NCBI RefSeq assembly: GCF_036885605.1
Contig: NZ_CP142523.1
Span: 5,332,001 to 5,396,000, forward strand
Length of the DNA: 64,000 nt
Direction: 5' to 3'
Origin: Janthinobacterium sp. TB1-E2
Lineage (GTDB): Bacteria; Pseudomonadota; Gammaproteobacteria; Burkholderiales; Burkholderiaceae_D
Position numbers and translations under genes: made by a program. Every line of letters starts with the position of its first letter. Within the stretch, counting starts at the first letter, position 1. The notes beneath the pieces are model-generated. The model saw only the letters and a list, made by a program, of their open reading frames with translations. It ran no database searches and was not told where the DNA came from. Positions 44,655 through 54,130 of this stretch are shown piece by piece.

Positions 44655-47351
44655 TTACTGGGTCACCGGATTCGGTTTGTTCGCGTCGATGCCGTACTTG
44701 GCAATCGCCTGCTCCACCACCGACACGTCGATCTTGCCTTCGTCAGCCAGCGATTTGAGCGCGGCCACGGTGACATAATAACGGTTCACTTCGAAGAACT
44801 CGCGCAGCTTGGCGCGGCTGTCCGAGCGGCCAAAGCCATCGGTACCGAGCACTTTATAAGTGCGGCCCTTCGGCATGAAGGCGCGGATCTGTTCTGCAAA
44901 CGCGCGCATGTAGTCGGTCGTGGCGACGATCGGGCCGTCCGTGTCCTGCATCAGCGACGTCACGTATGGCACGCGCTGCTCTTTCGACGGGTTGACCATG
45001 TTCCAGCGTTCCGCATCCTGGCCATCGCGGGCCACCAGGGTCAGCGATGGCGCCGACCACACGTCCGCAGCCACGCCCCAGTCGTTCTGCAACAGCTCGG
45101 CGGCGAAGATCGATTCGCGCAGGATGGTGCCGCAACCGATCAGCTGTACGCGCAGCTTGGCGTCAGCCTGGCCTTCCTGCAGCTTGTACATGCCCTTCAG
45201 GATGCCTTCTTCCTGGCCTGGCTTGATGCCTGGCTGGGCGTAGTTCTCGTTCATGATCGTGATGTAGTAGAACACATCTTCCTGGTTGGCGATCATGCGG
45301 CGCAGGCCGTCCTGGATGATGACGGCGACTTCATGGCTGAAGGTCGGATCGTACGGCATGCAGGTCGGGATGGTCGCGGCAAAGATATGGCTGTGGCCAT
45401 CTTCGTGCTGCAAGCCTTCGCCGTTCAGCGTCGTACGGCCAGCCGTGCCGCCCATCAGGAAGCCACGGGCGCGCATGTCGGCCGAAGCCCATACCTGGTC
45501 GCCGATGCGCTGGAAGCCGAACATCGAGTAGAAGGTGTAGAACGGGATCATAATGCGGTCGTTGGTCGAGTACGACGTCGCCGCGGCGATCCACGAGCTC
45601 ATGCCGCCCGCTTCGTTGATGCCCTCTTGCAGGATCTGGCCAGCCTTGTCTTCGCGGTAGTACATGACCTGGTCTTTGTCGACCGGCTCGTACAACTGGC
45701 CTTTCGGGTTGTAGATGCCGATCTGGCGGAACAGGCCTTCCATGCCGAAGGTACGCGATTCATCGACCAGGATAGGCACGACGCGCTGGCCCAGGTTCGG
45801 GTCTTTCAGCAGGGTCGAAATGACGCGCACGAACGCTTGCGTGGTCGAGATTTCGCGGCCTTCAGGCGTCGCTTCCAGCACGTTCTTGAACGCGTCCAGG
45901 CCAGGCACCGGCAGGGTTTCTTCCGACTTCTGGCGGCGCTGCGGCAGGTAGCCACCGAGGGCCTTGCGGCGCTCGTGCAGGTAGACCATTTCCGGCGCGT
46001 CGTCGGCTGGCTTGAAGAACGGGATGTCGGCCAGCTTGTCGTCAGGGATAGGCAGCGAGAAGCGGTCGCGCATTTCGCGGATGGCTTCGTCGTCGAGTTT
46101 TTTCGTCTGGTGTGCCGTGTTGCGCGCTTCGCCGGACTTGCCCATGCCGTAGCCCTTGATGGTTTTCACCAGCAGGACGGTCGGCTGGCCCTTGTGTTCC
46201 TGGGCGATCTTGAATGCCGCGTAGATCTTGTGCGGATCGTGACCGCCACGGGTCAGGCGCCAGATGTCGTCGTCCGTCATGTTGGCAACCATTTCCAGCA
46301 GCTTCGGATGCTTGCCGAAGAAGTGCTTGCGCACGTAGGCGCCATCTTTCGCCTTGTAGTTCTGGTATTCGCCGTCGACGGTTTCCATCATCACGCGCTG
46401 CAGGATGCCTTCCTTGTCTTGTGCCAGCAGGGCGTCCCAGCCCGGGCCCCAGATGACCTTGACGACGTTCCAGCCGGCGCCACGGAATTCGCCTTCCAGT
46501 TCCTGGATGATCTTGGTGTTGCCGCGTACCGGGCCGTCCAGGCGCTGCAGGTTGCAGTTGACCACGATGACCAGGTTGTCGAGCATGTCGCGTGCGGCCA
46601 GACCGATCGCGCCCAGCGATTCCGGCTCGTCCATCTCGCCGTCGCCGCAGAAGGCCCAGATCTTGCGGTTGTCGGTTTTCGCGATGCCGCGTGCGTGCAG
46701 GTATTTCAGGAAGCGCGCCTGGTAGATCGCCATGTGCGGGCCCAGGCCCATCGACACGGTCGGGAACTGCCAGAAGTCAGGCATCAGCTTCGGATGCGGG
46801 TACGAGGACAGGCCCTTGCCGTCGACTTCCTTGCGGAAGTTCAGCATTTGCTCTTCCGTCAAGCGGCCTTCGAGGAAGGCGCGCGCGTAGACGCCGGGCG
46901 ACGAGTGGCCCTGGATGTACAGCAGGTCGCCGCCGTGGTCGGCCGTAGGCGCGTGCCAGAAATGGTTGAAACCGATGCCCAGCATGTTCGCCAGCGAAGC
47001 GAACGAGGACAAGTGGCCGCCCAGGTCGCCGTCGGCGCGGTTGGCCTTGACGACCATGGCCATGGCGTTCCAGCGCATCCACGAGCGCAGGCGCTCTTCG
47101 TATTCGAGGTTGCCGGGACAGTGGGCTTCTTGCTTGGTGGGGATGGTATTGACGTAGGCGGTGGTGCTGGAGAACGGGATCTGGGCGCCGCGGCGGCGGG
47201 CCAGGTCAACCATGCGCTCCATCAGGTAATGCGCGCGTTCCGGACCTTCATTTTCCAGAACGGCTTCGAGCGCGTCCAGCCACTCCTTGGTTTCCTGCAT
47301 ATCCGGGTCGGTGCCGATCTGTGTCGTTACCTGGTTCAGTTGAGCTGACAT
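44655..47351 (-). CDS. aceE: Pyruvate dehydrogenase E1 component, homodimeric type
   Basis: 898 residues, the usual length of the single-chain E1. Thiamine diphosphate motif [32 protein letters not shown] is present, as are [17 protein letters not shown] and the C-terminal transketolase-like domain. It decarboxylates pyruvate and passes the acetyl group to E2. The ATG at 47351 follows AGGAGA. First gene of aceE-aceF-lpdA, with a clear promoter about 100 bp upstream. Confidence 0.98.
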   Translation of the reverse strand: MSAQLNQVTTQIGTDPDMQETKEWLDALEAVLENEGPERAHYLMERMVDLARRRGAQIPFSSTTAYVNTIPTKQEAHCPGNLEYEERLRSWMRWNAMAMVVKANRADGDLGGHLSSFASLANMLGIGFNHFWHAPTADHGGDLLYIQGHSSPGVYARAFLEGRLTEEQMLNFRKEVDGKGLSSYPHPKLMPDFWQFPTVSMGLGPHMAIYQARFLKYLHARGIAKTDNRKIWAFCGDGEMDEPESLGAIGLAARDMLDNLVIVVNCNLQRLDGPVRGNTKIIQELEGEFRGAGWNVVKVIWGPGWDALLAQDKEGILQRVMMETVDGEYQNYKAKDGAYVRKHFFGKHPKLLEMVANMTDDDIWRLTRGGHDPHKIYAAFKIAQEHKGQPTVLLVKTIKGYGMGKSGEARNTAHQTKKLDDEAIREMRDRFSLPIPDDKLADIPFFKPADDAPEMVYLHERRKALGGYLPQRRQKSEETLPVPGLDAFKNVLEATPEGREISTTQAFVRVISTLLKDPNLGQRVVPILVDESRTFGMEGLFRQIGIYNPKGQLYEPVDKDQVMYYREDKAGQILQEGINEAGGMSSWIAAATSYSTNDRIMIPFYTFYSMFGFQRIGDQVWASADMRARGFLMGGTAGRTTLNGEGLQHEDGHSHIFAATIPTCMPYDPTFSHEVAVIIQDGLRRMIANQEDVFYYITIMNENYAQPGIKPGQEEGILKGMYKLQEGQADAKLRVQLIGCGTILRESIFAAELLQNDWGVAADVWSAPSLTLVARDGQDAERWNMVNPSKEQRVPYVTSLMQDTDGPIVATTDYMRAFAEQIRAFMPKGRTYKVLGTDGFGRSDSRAKLREFFEVNRYYVTVAALKSLADEGKIDVSVVEQAIAKYGIDANKPNPVTQ

Positions 47352-47450
47352 CTGTTGAGTCTCCTTTGTGAACGCCCCACCCCGATTTTCCGGATCGCTG
47401 TCGGACGGTATTTCGCTGATTATTTACTATTAAGTCGGTTTAGTGTGGGG

Positions 47451-47479
47451 ATTCTAACAGCGTATTTACTATTTTTCAA
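47451..47479 (-). promoter_or_regulatory. Promoter of the aceE-aceF-lpdA operon
   Basis: On the minus strand TTGAAA (47479-47474), 17-bp spacer, TAGAAT (47456-47451). It gives a leader of about 90 nt. An 11-bp direct repeat TATTTACTATT lies at 47421-47431 and 47463-47473, the second in the spacer. Confidence 0.75.
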
Positions 47480-47492
47480 ATTACGATATAGC

Positions 47493-47509
47493 ATTTCGTA
47501 TTGTGAAAT
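47493..47509. promoter_or_regulatory. Palindrome upstream of the pdh promoter
   Basis: ATTTC-N7-GAAAT (17 bp), 13 bp upstream of the -35 box. A looser, larger dyad (TTTCAxAxTACGA and its complement) spans 47474-47508 and reaches into the -35 box. Likely a regulator site; the regulator is unknown. Confidence 0.5.
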
Positions 47510-47612
47510 TACCCTATGAAATTTATGCTGCACTGCCGCAAATTCTGTCCGGAAATTAGCGTGATCAAAGTGCCAAAAACGAATGTACACCCCGGTCGTC
47601 CGCACAGGCATA

Positions 47613-47741
47613 CCGGGCCAAGCGGGCCTGAAAAATGTCGAGGGCAAGGCGCAGCGACGCAGACAGTACGCCAGTACGGCAAGGAGCTGCAACGCCGCCA
47701 TCGGCATTTTCTCAGGCCCGCGTCTCTGGCCCGCTTTTATG
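47613..47741. repeat. Unit 1 of 129-bp tandem palindromic repeat
   Basis: Unit 1 and unit 2 are nearly identical across about 120 bp. Each unit begins GGGCCA.. CGGGCCTGAAAAATG and ends CATTTTCTCAGGCCCGC..TGGCCCGC, so its ends form a long imperfect inverted repeat. The middle contains a GTAC-GCCA-GTAC hairpin. The unit is non-coding in appearance and folds as a cruciform. Confidence 0.85.
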
Positions 47742-47865
47742 CCGGGCCAAACGAGCCTGAAAAATGTCGAGGGCAAGGCGCAGCGACGCAGACAGTACGC
47801 CAGTACGGCAAGGAGCTGCAACGCCGCCATCGGCATTTTCTCAGGCCCGCGTCTCTGGCCCGCTG
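47742..47865. repeat. Unit 2 of 129-bp tandem palindromic repeat
   Basis: Second copy of the preceding unit, starting 129 bp after it, with only a few differences near the ends (CCAAACGAGCC for CCAAGCGGGCC). It ends about 87 bp upstream of folD. The remainder of the aceE-folD gap (47866-47951) shows nothing further. Confidence 0.85.
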
Positions 47866-47951
47866 TTGTCACGCCTTTGCATAGCCAAAACCGCCCCTTT
47901 GCACCGGCCGGCTTTATAATCTGTCTTTTCCCTCCCACACAGCCTCCTACC

Positions 47952-48797
47952 ATGCCAGCACAACTGATCGACGGAATCGCCCTCTCCCAAAAACTGCGCA
48001 GCGAGATCGCCACGCGCGCCGCCGCCCTCACGGCCAAGGGCACCCAGCCCGGCCTGGCCGTGATCCTCGTCGGCGAAGACCCGGCCAGCCAGGTGTACGT
48101 CCGCAACAAGGTCAAGGCATGCGGCGACGTGGGTTTCCACTCGGTGCTGGAAAAATATGAAGCGGACCTGTCCGAAGCTGACTTGCTGGCGCGTATCGCC
48201 AGCCTGAACACCGACCCGGCCATCCACGGCATCCTCGTGCAAATGCCCTTGCCCAAGCACATCAACCCGCACAAGGTCATCGAAGCGATCGCCACGACGA
48301 AAGACGTGGACGGCTATTCGGTCCTGAGCGCCGGCGAACTGATGACGGGCTTGCCCGGCTTCCGCCCGTGCACGCCGTACGGCTGCATGAAACTGATCGA
48401 AAGCACGGGCGTGGACTTGCGCGGCAAGCACGCCGTCGTCATCGGCCGCAGCAACACTGTCGGCAAGCCGATGGCCCTGCTGCTCTTGCAAGCGAACGCT
48501 ACCGTCACCATCTGCCATAGTGCGACCCCGGACCTGGGCCTGTACACGCGCCAGGCGGACGTGGTCGTGGCCGCCGTCGGTCGCCGCAATACCTTGACGG
48601 CCGACATGGTCAAGCCAGGTGCCATCGTCATCGACGTGGGCATGAACCGCGACGATGAAGGCAAGCTGTGCGGCGACGTGGATTTTGCCGGCGTGAAAGA
48701 AGTCGCCTCCCACATCACCCCCGTACCGGGTGGCGTGGGTCCGATGACGATCACGATGCTTCTCATGAACACGGTAGAGGCCGCCGAGCGCATTTAA
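47952..48797 (+). CDS. folD: Bifunctional methylenetetrahydrofolate dehydrogenase/cyclohydrolase
   Basis: 281 residues, standard for FolD. Active-site motif [14 protein letters not shown] (catalytic Lys in VRNK), [18 protein letters not shown], and the Rossmann segment [17 protein letters not shown] followed by [16 protein letters not shown]. It interconverts 5,10-methylene-THF and 10-formyl-THF. The start [11 protein letters not shown] at 47952 fits the family; the open frame runs 123 codons further upstream through the repeats, but that is not coding. No good ribosome site is visible before the ATG. Confidence 0.97.
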   Translation: MPAQLIDGIALSQKLRSEIATRAAALTAKGTQPGLAVILVGEDPASQVYVRNKVKACGDVGFHSVLEKYEADLSEADLLARIASLNTDPAIHGILVQMPLPKHINPHKVIEAIATTKDVDGYSVLSAGELMTGLPGFRPCTPYGCMKLIESTGVDLRGKHAVVIGRSNTVGKPMALLLLQANATVTICHSATPDLGLYTRQADVVVAAVGRRNTLTADMVKPGAIVIDVGMNRDDEGKLCGDVDFAGVKEVASHITPVPGGVGPMTITMLLMNTVEAAERI

Positions 48798-48847
48798 GAA
48801 TCACCGGGGCGGCATGACCGCCCTTTTATATATGGATGGAACCGACG

Positions 48848-50917
48848 ATGAATACCAACCCCCTGCTTGATTTTTCCGGCCTGCCACGCTTCGACGCGAT
48901 CACGCACGAGCATGTCACGCCCGCCATCGATACCCTCTTGGAACAGGCGCGCGCCACGGTGGCGCAGCTGGAAGCGCCCATGGAAGAAGTGAGCTGGGAA
49001 AACTTCGTCGCGCCCCAGGACCAGATCGCCGAAACCCTGGGCCGCGCCTGGAGCATCGTCAACCACTTGAATAGCGTGGTCGATACGCCTGAACTGCGCG
49101 CCGCCTACAATGCCAACCTGCCCAAGGTGACGGAATTCTGGACCGAGCTGGGCCAGAACGAAATCCTCTTCGGCAAATACAAGCAGTTGCAGGCCCGCGC
49201 CGATTTCGCCAGCCTGTCGCCGGCGCGCCGCCGCATCGTCGACAATGCCGTGCGCGACTTCCGCCTGGGCGGCGCCGAGTTACCCGAAGACAAGAAAGAG
49301 CGCTTTGGCGCCATCCAGGAAGAACACGCGGCCGTCTCGACGCGTTTTTCCGAAAACGTGCTCGACGCCACCAATGACTACAAGTTGCTGGTCGAGAACG
49401 AGCTTGACCTGGCCGGCCTGCCCGACGACGTGAAGGCCGCCGCGCGCGCCGCCGCCGAAAAAGCAGGGAAGCAAGGCTACGAATTCTCGCTGCACTTCCC
49501 GTCTTATTACCCGATCCTGCAATTTGCCGACAATCGCGCGCTGCGTGAAACCATCTACCGCGCCAACGCCACCAAGGCGTCGGACCAGGGCGACGTCTTC
49601 AGCAAAAAAGAGGACTGGGACAATACCCAGAATATCGTCACTCTGTTGCAATTGCGCGACGAAGAGGCAAAACTGCTCGGTTACGCCAATTTCGCCGAAG
49701 TGTCGCTCGTCCCTAAAATGGCCACCTCGCCCGCGCAAGTCATCGCTTTCCTGGAACACCTGGCCAAGCGCGCGCGTCCGTTCGCCGAGAAGGACCTGGC
49801 AGAACTGAAACAATTCGCCCGCGAAGAATTGGGCATCGCCGAGCTGCAGGCGTGGGACGTGCCTTACGCCTCCGAAAAGCTGCAGGAGCGCCGCTACGCG
49901 TTCTCGGCCCAGGAAGTCAAACAGTACTTCCCTGAACACAAGGTGATCGACGGCCTGTTCCGCCAGATCCAGAACCTGTTTGCGGTCGAGATCAAGCCCG
50001 ATACGGCGCCCGTCTGGCACCCGGACGTGCGTTTTTACCGCATCGAGCGCGACGGCAAGCTGGTCGGCCAGTTCTACCTGGATCTGTATGCGCGCGCCGG
50101 TAAAAGCGGCGGCGCCTGGATGGACGACGCGCGCGGCCGCCGCGCCGACGCACAACACGTGCAAACGCCGATCGCCTACCTGACATGCAATTTCACGGAA
50201 CCGGCCGTGATCGACGGCAAGGCTCAGCCTGCCCTGTTCACGCACGATGAGGTGATCACCCTGTTCCACGAATTCGGCCACGGCCTGCACCATATGCTCA
50301 CCGTCGTCGACGAACTGGGCGTGTCGGGCATCGCCGGCGTCGAATGGGATGCCGTGGAACTGCCATCGCAATTCATGGAAAACTTCTGCTGGGAATGGGA
50401 GGTGCTCGAACACATGACGGCGCATGCCGTCACGGGCGAGCCGCTGCCGCGCGCGCTGTACGACAAGATGCTGGCGGCCAAGAATTTCCAGTCCGGCTTG
50501 CAAACCCTGCGCCAGGTGGAGTTCTCCTTGCTCGACATGCATCTGCACTATGACTACGATGCCAGCACGGGCCAGAGCGTGCAGCAACTGATCGACGGCG
50601 TGCGCGCCAAGTTTTCGCTGCTCATCCCGCCCCCGTTCAACCGCTTCCAGAATGCCTTTGGGCATATCTTTTCCGGCGGCTACGCGGCCGGCTACTACAG
50701 CTACAAGTGGGCCGAGGTACTGTCCGCCGATGCGTATGCGGCGTTTGAAGAAGCCAAGGCGCTGGGACCGGACGCCACCACGGCGGCAGGCAAGCGTTAT
50801 TTGCAGGAAATCCTGTCCGTCGGCGGATCGCGCCCCGCGCTGGAATCGTTTACCGCCTTCCGCGGCCGCGAGCCGAGCATCGATGCCCTGCTGCGCCATA
50901 GCGGCATGGCCGCTTGA
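48848..50917 (+). CDS. prlC: Oligopeptidase A (M3 family)
   Basis: 689 residues. It begins NPLLDFSGLPRFDAITHEHVTPAI, the conserved N-terminus of PrlC/OpdA. The zinc motif is FHEFGHGLHHML with the downstream glutamate in GIAGVEWDAVELPSQFMENFCWE. A cytoplasmic oligopeptidase that clears signal peptides and other short peptides. The ATG at 48848 is preferred over one four codons upstream, on family grounds. holC follows after 5 bp, so they are co-transcribed. Confidence 0.96.
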   Translation: MNTNPLLDFSGLPRFDAITHEHVTPAIDTLLEQARATVAQLEAPMEEVSWENFVAPQDQIAETLGRAWSIVNHLNSVVDTPELRAAYNANLPKVTEFWTELGQNEILFGKYKQLQARADFASLSPARRRIVDNAVRDFRLGGAELPEDKKERFGAIQEEHAAVSTRFSENVLDATNDYKLLVENELDLAGLPDDVKAAARAAAEKAGKQGYEFSLHFPSYYPILQFADNRALRETIYRANATKASDQGDVFSKKEDWDNTQNIVTLLQLRDEEAKLLGYANFAEVSLVPKMATSPAQVIAFLEHLAKRARPFAEKDLAELKQFAREELGIAELQAWDVPYASEKLQERRYAFSAQEVKQYFPEHKVIDGLFRQIQNLFAVEIKPDTAPVWHPDVRFYRIERDGKLVGQFYLDLYARAGKSGGAWMDDARGRRADAQHVQTPIAYLTCNFTEPAVIDGKAQPALFTHDEVITLFHEFGHGLHHMLTVVDELGVSGIAGVEWDAVELPSQFMENFCWEWEVLEHMTAHAVTGEPLPRALYDKMLAAKNFQSGLQTLRQVEFSLLDMHLHYDYDASTGQSVQQLIDGVRAKFSLLIPPPFNRFQNAFGHIFSGGYAAGYYSYKWAEVLSADAYAAFEEAKALGPDATTAAGKRYLQEILSVGGSRPALESFTAFRGREPSIDALLRHSGMAA

Positions 50918-50922
50918 TCGCC

Positions 50923-51348
50923 ATGAGCCGCGTCGATTTTCACAGCAACGTGCCGGACAAGCTGGCGTATGCCTGCCGTCTGGCGCGCAAGGCCTATATG
51001 GCCGGCAACAAGGTCGTCGTGCTGGTGGCCGACAGCGCCCAGCTCGACGCCTTGAACAGCGCCATGTGGACCATTTCCGCCACGGATTTCCTGCCGCACG
51101 TGCTGGCCGGCGATCCGCTGGCGGCGCAAACGCCGATCATCCTGACCGATGACGAAGCGGCCGAGCTGCCGCACCACGACATCCTCGTCAACCTGTCGCA
51201 GCTGCCGCCCGCCAATTACGCGCAGTTCCAGCGCGTCTTCGAGATCGTTTCCATGGATGAGCAAGATGCGCAGGCGGGCCGCCAGCGCTTCCTGCACTAC
51301 CGCCAGCAGAACGTACAGCCGACCCACTTCGTGGCAGGGAAGACATGA
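50923..51348 (+). CDS. holC: DNA polymerase III chi subunit
   Basis: 141 residues. It reads SRVDFHSNVPDKLAYACRLARKAYMAGNKVVVLVAD, LDALNSAMWTISATDFLPHV and FQRVFEIVS, matching HolC. Chi links the clamp loader to SSB. It starts 5 bp after prlC and its stop overlaps the ATG of the next gene as ATGA. Confidence 0.93.
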   Translation: MSRVDFHSNVPDKLAYACRLARKAYMAGNKVVVLVADSAQLDALNSAMWTISATDFLPHVLAGDPLAAQTPIILTDDEAAELPHHDILVNLSQLPPANYAQFQRVFEIVSMDEQDAQAGRQRFLHYRQQNVQPTHFVAGKT

Positions 51349-51722
51349 GCCAGCAGCCATTCGACCAGGGCATCCCCCTGCTGACGGAGGTGCTGCTGGG
51401 GCCGGAAGTGGCGGAGGTCGTCGCGCCAGTTGCGGCTCCGCCTGCCGTCGAGGAAGCGCCGGCATTGCCGCCAACGGTGGCGCAGCCCGACTGGGACGCC
51501 ATCGAACAGCGGCTGACACAGCGCATCCTGCACCAGGTGCAGGGCAAGATCGACCATCTGCTGGAAGAGCGCATCGCCCACGTGCTGCAGACGGCCCTGC
51601 AAAACGCCCTGATCGGCATGCGGGGGGCTTTGCGCGAAGACTTGCAGCAGTCGCTGGAACAGATCGTGGCGCATGCCGTCAGTCATGAACTGGGGCATTT
51701 GCACCCACCCGCGCAAGCCTGA
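51345..51722 (+). CDS. Small hypothetical protein after holC (DUF2486-like)
   Basis: 125 residues. It starts with IPLLTEVLLGPEV, then an Ala/Pro/Val linker, then about 70 residues of amphipathic helix (LTQRILHQVQGKIDHLLEERIAHVLQTALQNAL). In Burkholderiales a DUF2486 protein commonly follows holC and has the same IPxLTEV start, so I infer that family. Function unknown; translationally coupled to holC through ATGA, which suggests a role near the replisome, though this is a guess. Confidence 0.75.
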   Translation: MSQQPFDQGIPLLTEVLLGPEVAEVVAPVAAPPAVEEAPALPPTVAQPDWDAIEQRLTQRILHQVQGKIDHLLEERIAHVLQTALQNALIGMRGALREDLQQSLEQIVAHAVSHELGHLHPPAQA

Positions 51723-51737
51723 GCATGCTGCGCAATG

Positions 51738-51767
51738 TCGGGTTACGCGCTTTGCGCTAACCCGACC
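51738..51767. repeat. REP-like hairpin
   Basis: Arms GTCGGGTTA/TAACCCGAC plus GCGC/GCGC around a TTT loop, 13 bp in all with one bulged C. The complement starts GGTAGGTCGGGTTAGCGC, a pattern I associate with dispersed extragenic palindromes in many proteobacteria. Confidence 0.7.
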
Positions 51768-51789
51768 TACCCGACCTACCCGACCTACC
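51763..51789. repeat. Three tandem 9-bp repeats
   Basis: CCCGACCTA repeated three times in a row, beginning within the REP-like hairpin's 3' arm and extending past it. Confidence 0.8.
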
Positions 51790-52001
51790 CTATTCTTCCC
51801 TCCAACGCCATTCTTTGGTGCGCTCGCGCCTGCGAAATCGGTGCATCGCGCCTCACTTTGGTGATTGTTGCGACAAAATGTAAAAAGCCCGAAATGCGGC
51901 TTTGCGCCGCCTGTTTTTTGTTGTACCTTTCTTCACACGTACCGCCTGTCGAAGCGGTTTTCACGAGACGCCGCCGTATCTTTATCCATTGGAGAATGTT
52001 T

Positions 52002-53144
52002 ATGCTGCTCAAGACCAAAGTCCTTCCTCTCGCCCTTGCCCTCGCTTTTGCCGGCCATGCGGGCGCACAGGAAATCATCAAGATAGGCCACGTCGCCCCG
52101 GTCTCTGGCGCCAGCTCCCACCTGGGCAAGGATAACGAGAACGCGGCCAAGATGGCCATCGAGGACTTGAACGCCAAAGGCTTCAAGATCGACGGCAAAG
52201 CCGTGAAATTCGTGCTGGTACCCGAAGATGACGCAGCCGATCCCAAGCAAGGCACGGCCGTCGCGCAAAAACTGGTCGACGCCAAGGTCAACGGCGTCGT
52301 CGGCCACCTGAACTCGGGCACGACGATTCCCGCCTCGCGCATTTACTTCAATGCCGGCATTCCGCAGATTTCACCGGCAGCCACCAACCCGACGTACACC
52401 CAGCAGAAATTCAACACGGCCTTCCGCGTCGTCGCCAATGACAACAAGCTGGGGGGAACTTTGGGCGCGTATGCCGTGGGCAAGCTGCAGGCGAAGAAAA
52501 TCGCCGTCATCGATGACCGCACGGCCTACGGCCAGGGCGTGGCGGAACAGTTCGTCAAGGGTGCCAAGAAGGCGGCACCAGGCGTGCAAATCGTCGGCAA
52601 GGAATTTACGAATGCCAACGCGACGGACTTCAATGCCATCCTGACCAGCATCAAGTCGAAAAATCCCGACCTGATCTTCTTTGGCGGCATGGATTCCGTG
52701 GGCGGCCCCATGCTGCGCCAGATGAAGGCGCTGGGCATCAAGGCCAAGTTCATGGGTGGCGACGGCCTGTGCACGGAACCGCTGGGTAAGCTGGCCGGCG
52801 ATGCCGTGGGCGAAGACATGGTCACCTGCGCGGAAGCGGGCGGCGTGACGGGCGCGCAGCAAAAAGGCATGGACGATTTCCGCGCCCGCTACAAGCAAAA
52901 GTACAACATGGAAGTGCAACTGTATGCGCCGTACGTCTACGATGCCGTGATGACCATGGCCACCGCCATGGCCGACGCCAAATCGTCGAAACCATCCGTC
53001 TACCTGCCGTTCCTGGCCAAGGTGCACTACCAAGGCGTGACGGGACCGATCTCGTTCGATGCCAACGGCGACATCAAGGATGGCGCGCTGACCTTGTTCA
53101 CGTATCGTGATGGCAAGAAGACAAAAATGGAAGTGGTCAAGTAA
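52002..53144 (+). CDS. Branched-chain amino acid ABC transporter, periplasmic binding protein (LivJ-like)
   Basis: 380 residues with signal peptide (MLLKTKVLPLALALAFAGHAGAQ). The mature protein has IIKIGHVAPVSGASSHLGKDNENAAKMAIEDLN and the LivJ-type core (GVVGHLNSGTTIPASRIYFNAGIPQISPAATNPTYTQ). It would feed a LivHMGF permease; the four permease genes are 45 kb away at 3155-6844. Two in-frame ATGs compete: 52002 has GGAG seven bases before it, whereas 51996 would be only one base away, so 52002 is chosen. Convergent with LysR, overlapping by 8 bp. Confidence 0.93.
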   Translation: MLLKTKVLPLALALAFAGHAGAQEIIKIGHVAPVSGASSHLGKDNENAAKMAIEDLNAKGFKIDGKAVKFVLVPEDDAADPKQGTAVAQKLVDAKVNGVVGHLNSGTTIPASRIYFNAGIPQISPAATNPTYTQQKFNTAFRVVANDNKLGGTLGAYAVGKLQAKKIAVIDDRTAYGQGVAEQFVKGAKKAAPGVQIVGKEFTNANATDFNAILTSIKSKNPDLIFFGGMDSVGGPMLRQMKALGIKAKFMGGDGLCTEPLGKLAGDAVGEDMVTCAEAGGVTGAQQKGMDDFRARYKQKYNMEVQLYAPYVYDAVMTMATAMADAKSSKPSVYLPFLAKVHYQGVTGPISFDANGDIKDGALTLFTYRDGKKTKMEVVK

Positions 53145-54039
53145 GCGGCTGCGTCGCCACGTAAGCCTGCAAGCCTTCGGCCAGCGCGTCGAAGGTGGCG
53201 CGGCAGCGCAGGCTGCCGCGCAAGTCTTCATGCATGGTAATCCAGGTTTCCATCGGTAGCGCAAACGCCTGCGGCAACACGCGCCGCAGGGCCGGATCGC
53301 GCGCCGCCAGCCCCGCCTGGCACACGCCGATGCCGGCGCCTGCCCGTATCAGGGCCAGTTGTGCCAGGTCGCTGTCACTGCGCCAGGCAAAATTTTCCCG
53401 CGTAAATTCGTTGAAAGCCGCGCCCGCGTTGCGCACGAAGGGGCTCGCCTCGTCGTAGCCGATGACGGCATGGCGCGCCAGATCGGCCAGTGCCAGCGGC
53501 GTGCCATGCCGGGCCAGGTAGTCCCCGTGCGCGTGCAGGCCCAGTTCGATTTCCCCCACCTTGCGCGCCACCAGTTGCTCCTGGCGGGGCCGCAGCATGC
53601 GCACGGCGATGTCCGCTTCCCGGCGCAGCAAATCCTGCACCTTGTTGCTCAATACCAATTCAATGACGAGCTCCGGATGGCGCGCGCGCAAGCTGGCCAG
53701 GATGGGCGGCAGCACTTCCACGCCTACCACTTCGCTGGCCGCGATGCGCACGACACCGGCCACGCCCTGCCCCTGGCTGCTGGCGGCGCGCTCCATCAGG
53801 GCGGCAGTATGCTCCATGGTTTCCGCATGGGGCCGCAGCGCCAGCGCCACTTCCGTGGGTAGCAAGCCCAGCTGGGAACGCGTGAACAGGGTCGCGCCCA
53901 GCGCCTGTTCGAGCGCGGCGATATGCCGGCCGACGGTCGGTTGCGTGATGGCCAGCGCGCGGGCCGCGCCGGACAGGGAGCCATGCTTGAGCACGGCCAG
54001 CAGCGAACGGTAGTATTCCCAGGCAATCGAGGTAGTCAT
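53137..54039 (-). CDS. LysR-family transcriptional regulator
   Basis: 300 residues. N-terminal helix-turn-helix (LLAVLKHGSLSGAARALAITQPTVGRHIAALEQALGATLFTRS) and a periplasmic-binding-like effector domain. Divergent from the NAD-epimerase gene 91 bp away, its likely target. A palindrome ATACAT-AA-ATGTAT overlaps its start codon and could serve autoregulation. The start is the ATG ending at 54039. Confidence 0.9.
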   Translation of the reverse strand: MTTSIAWEYYRSLLAVLKHGSLSGAARALAITQPTVGRHIAALEQALGATLFTRSQLGLLPTEVALALRPHAETMEHTAALMERAASSQGQGVAGVVRIAASEVVGVEVLPPILASLRARHPELVIELVLSNKVQDLLRREADIAVRMLRPRQEQLVARKVGEIELGLHAHGDYLARHGTPLALADLARHAVIGYDEASPFVRNAGAAFNEFTRENFAWRSDSDLAQLALIRAGAGIGVCQAGLAARDPALRRVLPQAFALPMETWITMHEDLRGSLRCRATFDALAEGLQAYVATQPLT

Positions 54040-54051
54040 ACATAAATGTAT
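54038..54051. promoter_or_regulatory. Palindrome overlapping the LysR start codon
   Basis: ATACATAAATGTAT, perfect 6-bp arms around AA. It overlaps the first codon of the LysR gene at 53137 and lies in the short divergent gap to the epimerase gene. Confidence 0.45.
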
Positions 54052-54130
54052 AGCCTGTGGTCGATGCTCGTCAATTCCCAATTAGCCCTGCGCGGCAGAT
54101 ACTGGCCTCATCAACCACACGGAGGTCAGA

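Noticed and set aside
43320..47348. A 1342-codon open frame antisense to aceF and aceE, crossing the gap between them
   Set aside because: Antisense shadow. It mirrors the third-position G/C bias of the real genes, is rich in His, Arg, Val and Asp, lacks recognisable domains, and both sense genes are certain.
47583..47951. N-terminal extension of folD through the tandem repeats
   Set aside because: The frame is open only because the repeat unit is 129 bp and stop-free; the protein starting at 47952 has the exact FolD N-terminus.
51763..51789. Short CRISPR-like array
   Set aside because: Three immediate 9-bp repeats without spacers are slippage products, not CRISPR.
51735..52001. Upstream extension of the LivJ-like gene
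   Set aside because: It would translate the REP-like hairpin and the 9-bp repeats; a good ribosome site and signal peptide exist at 52002.
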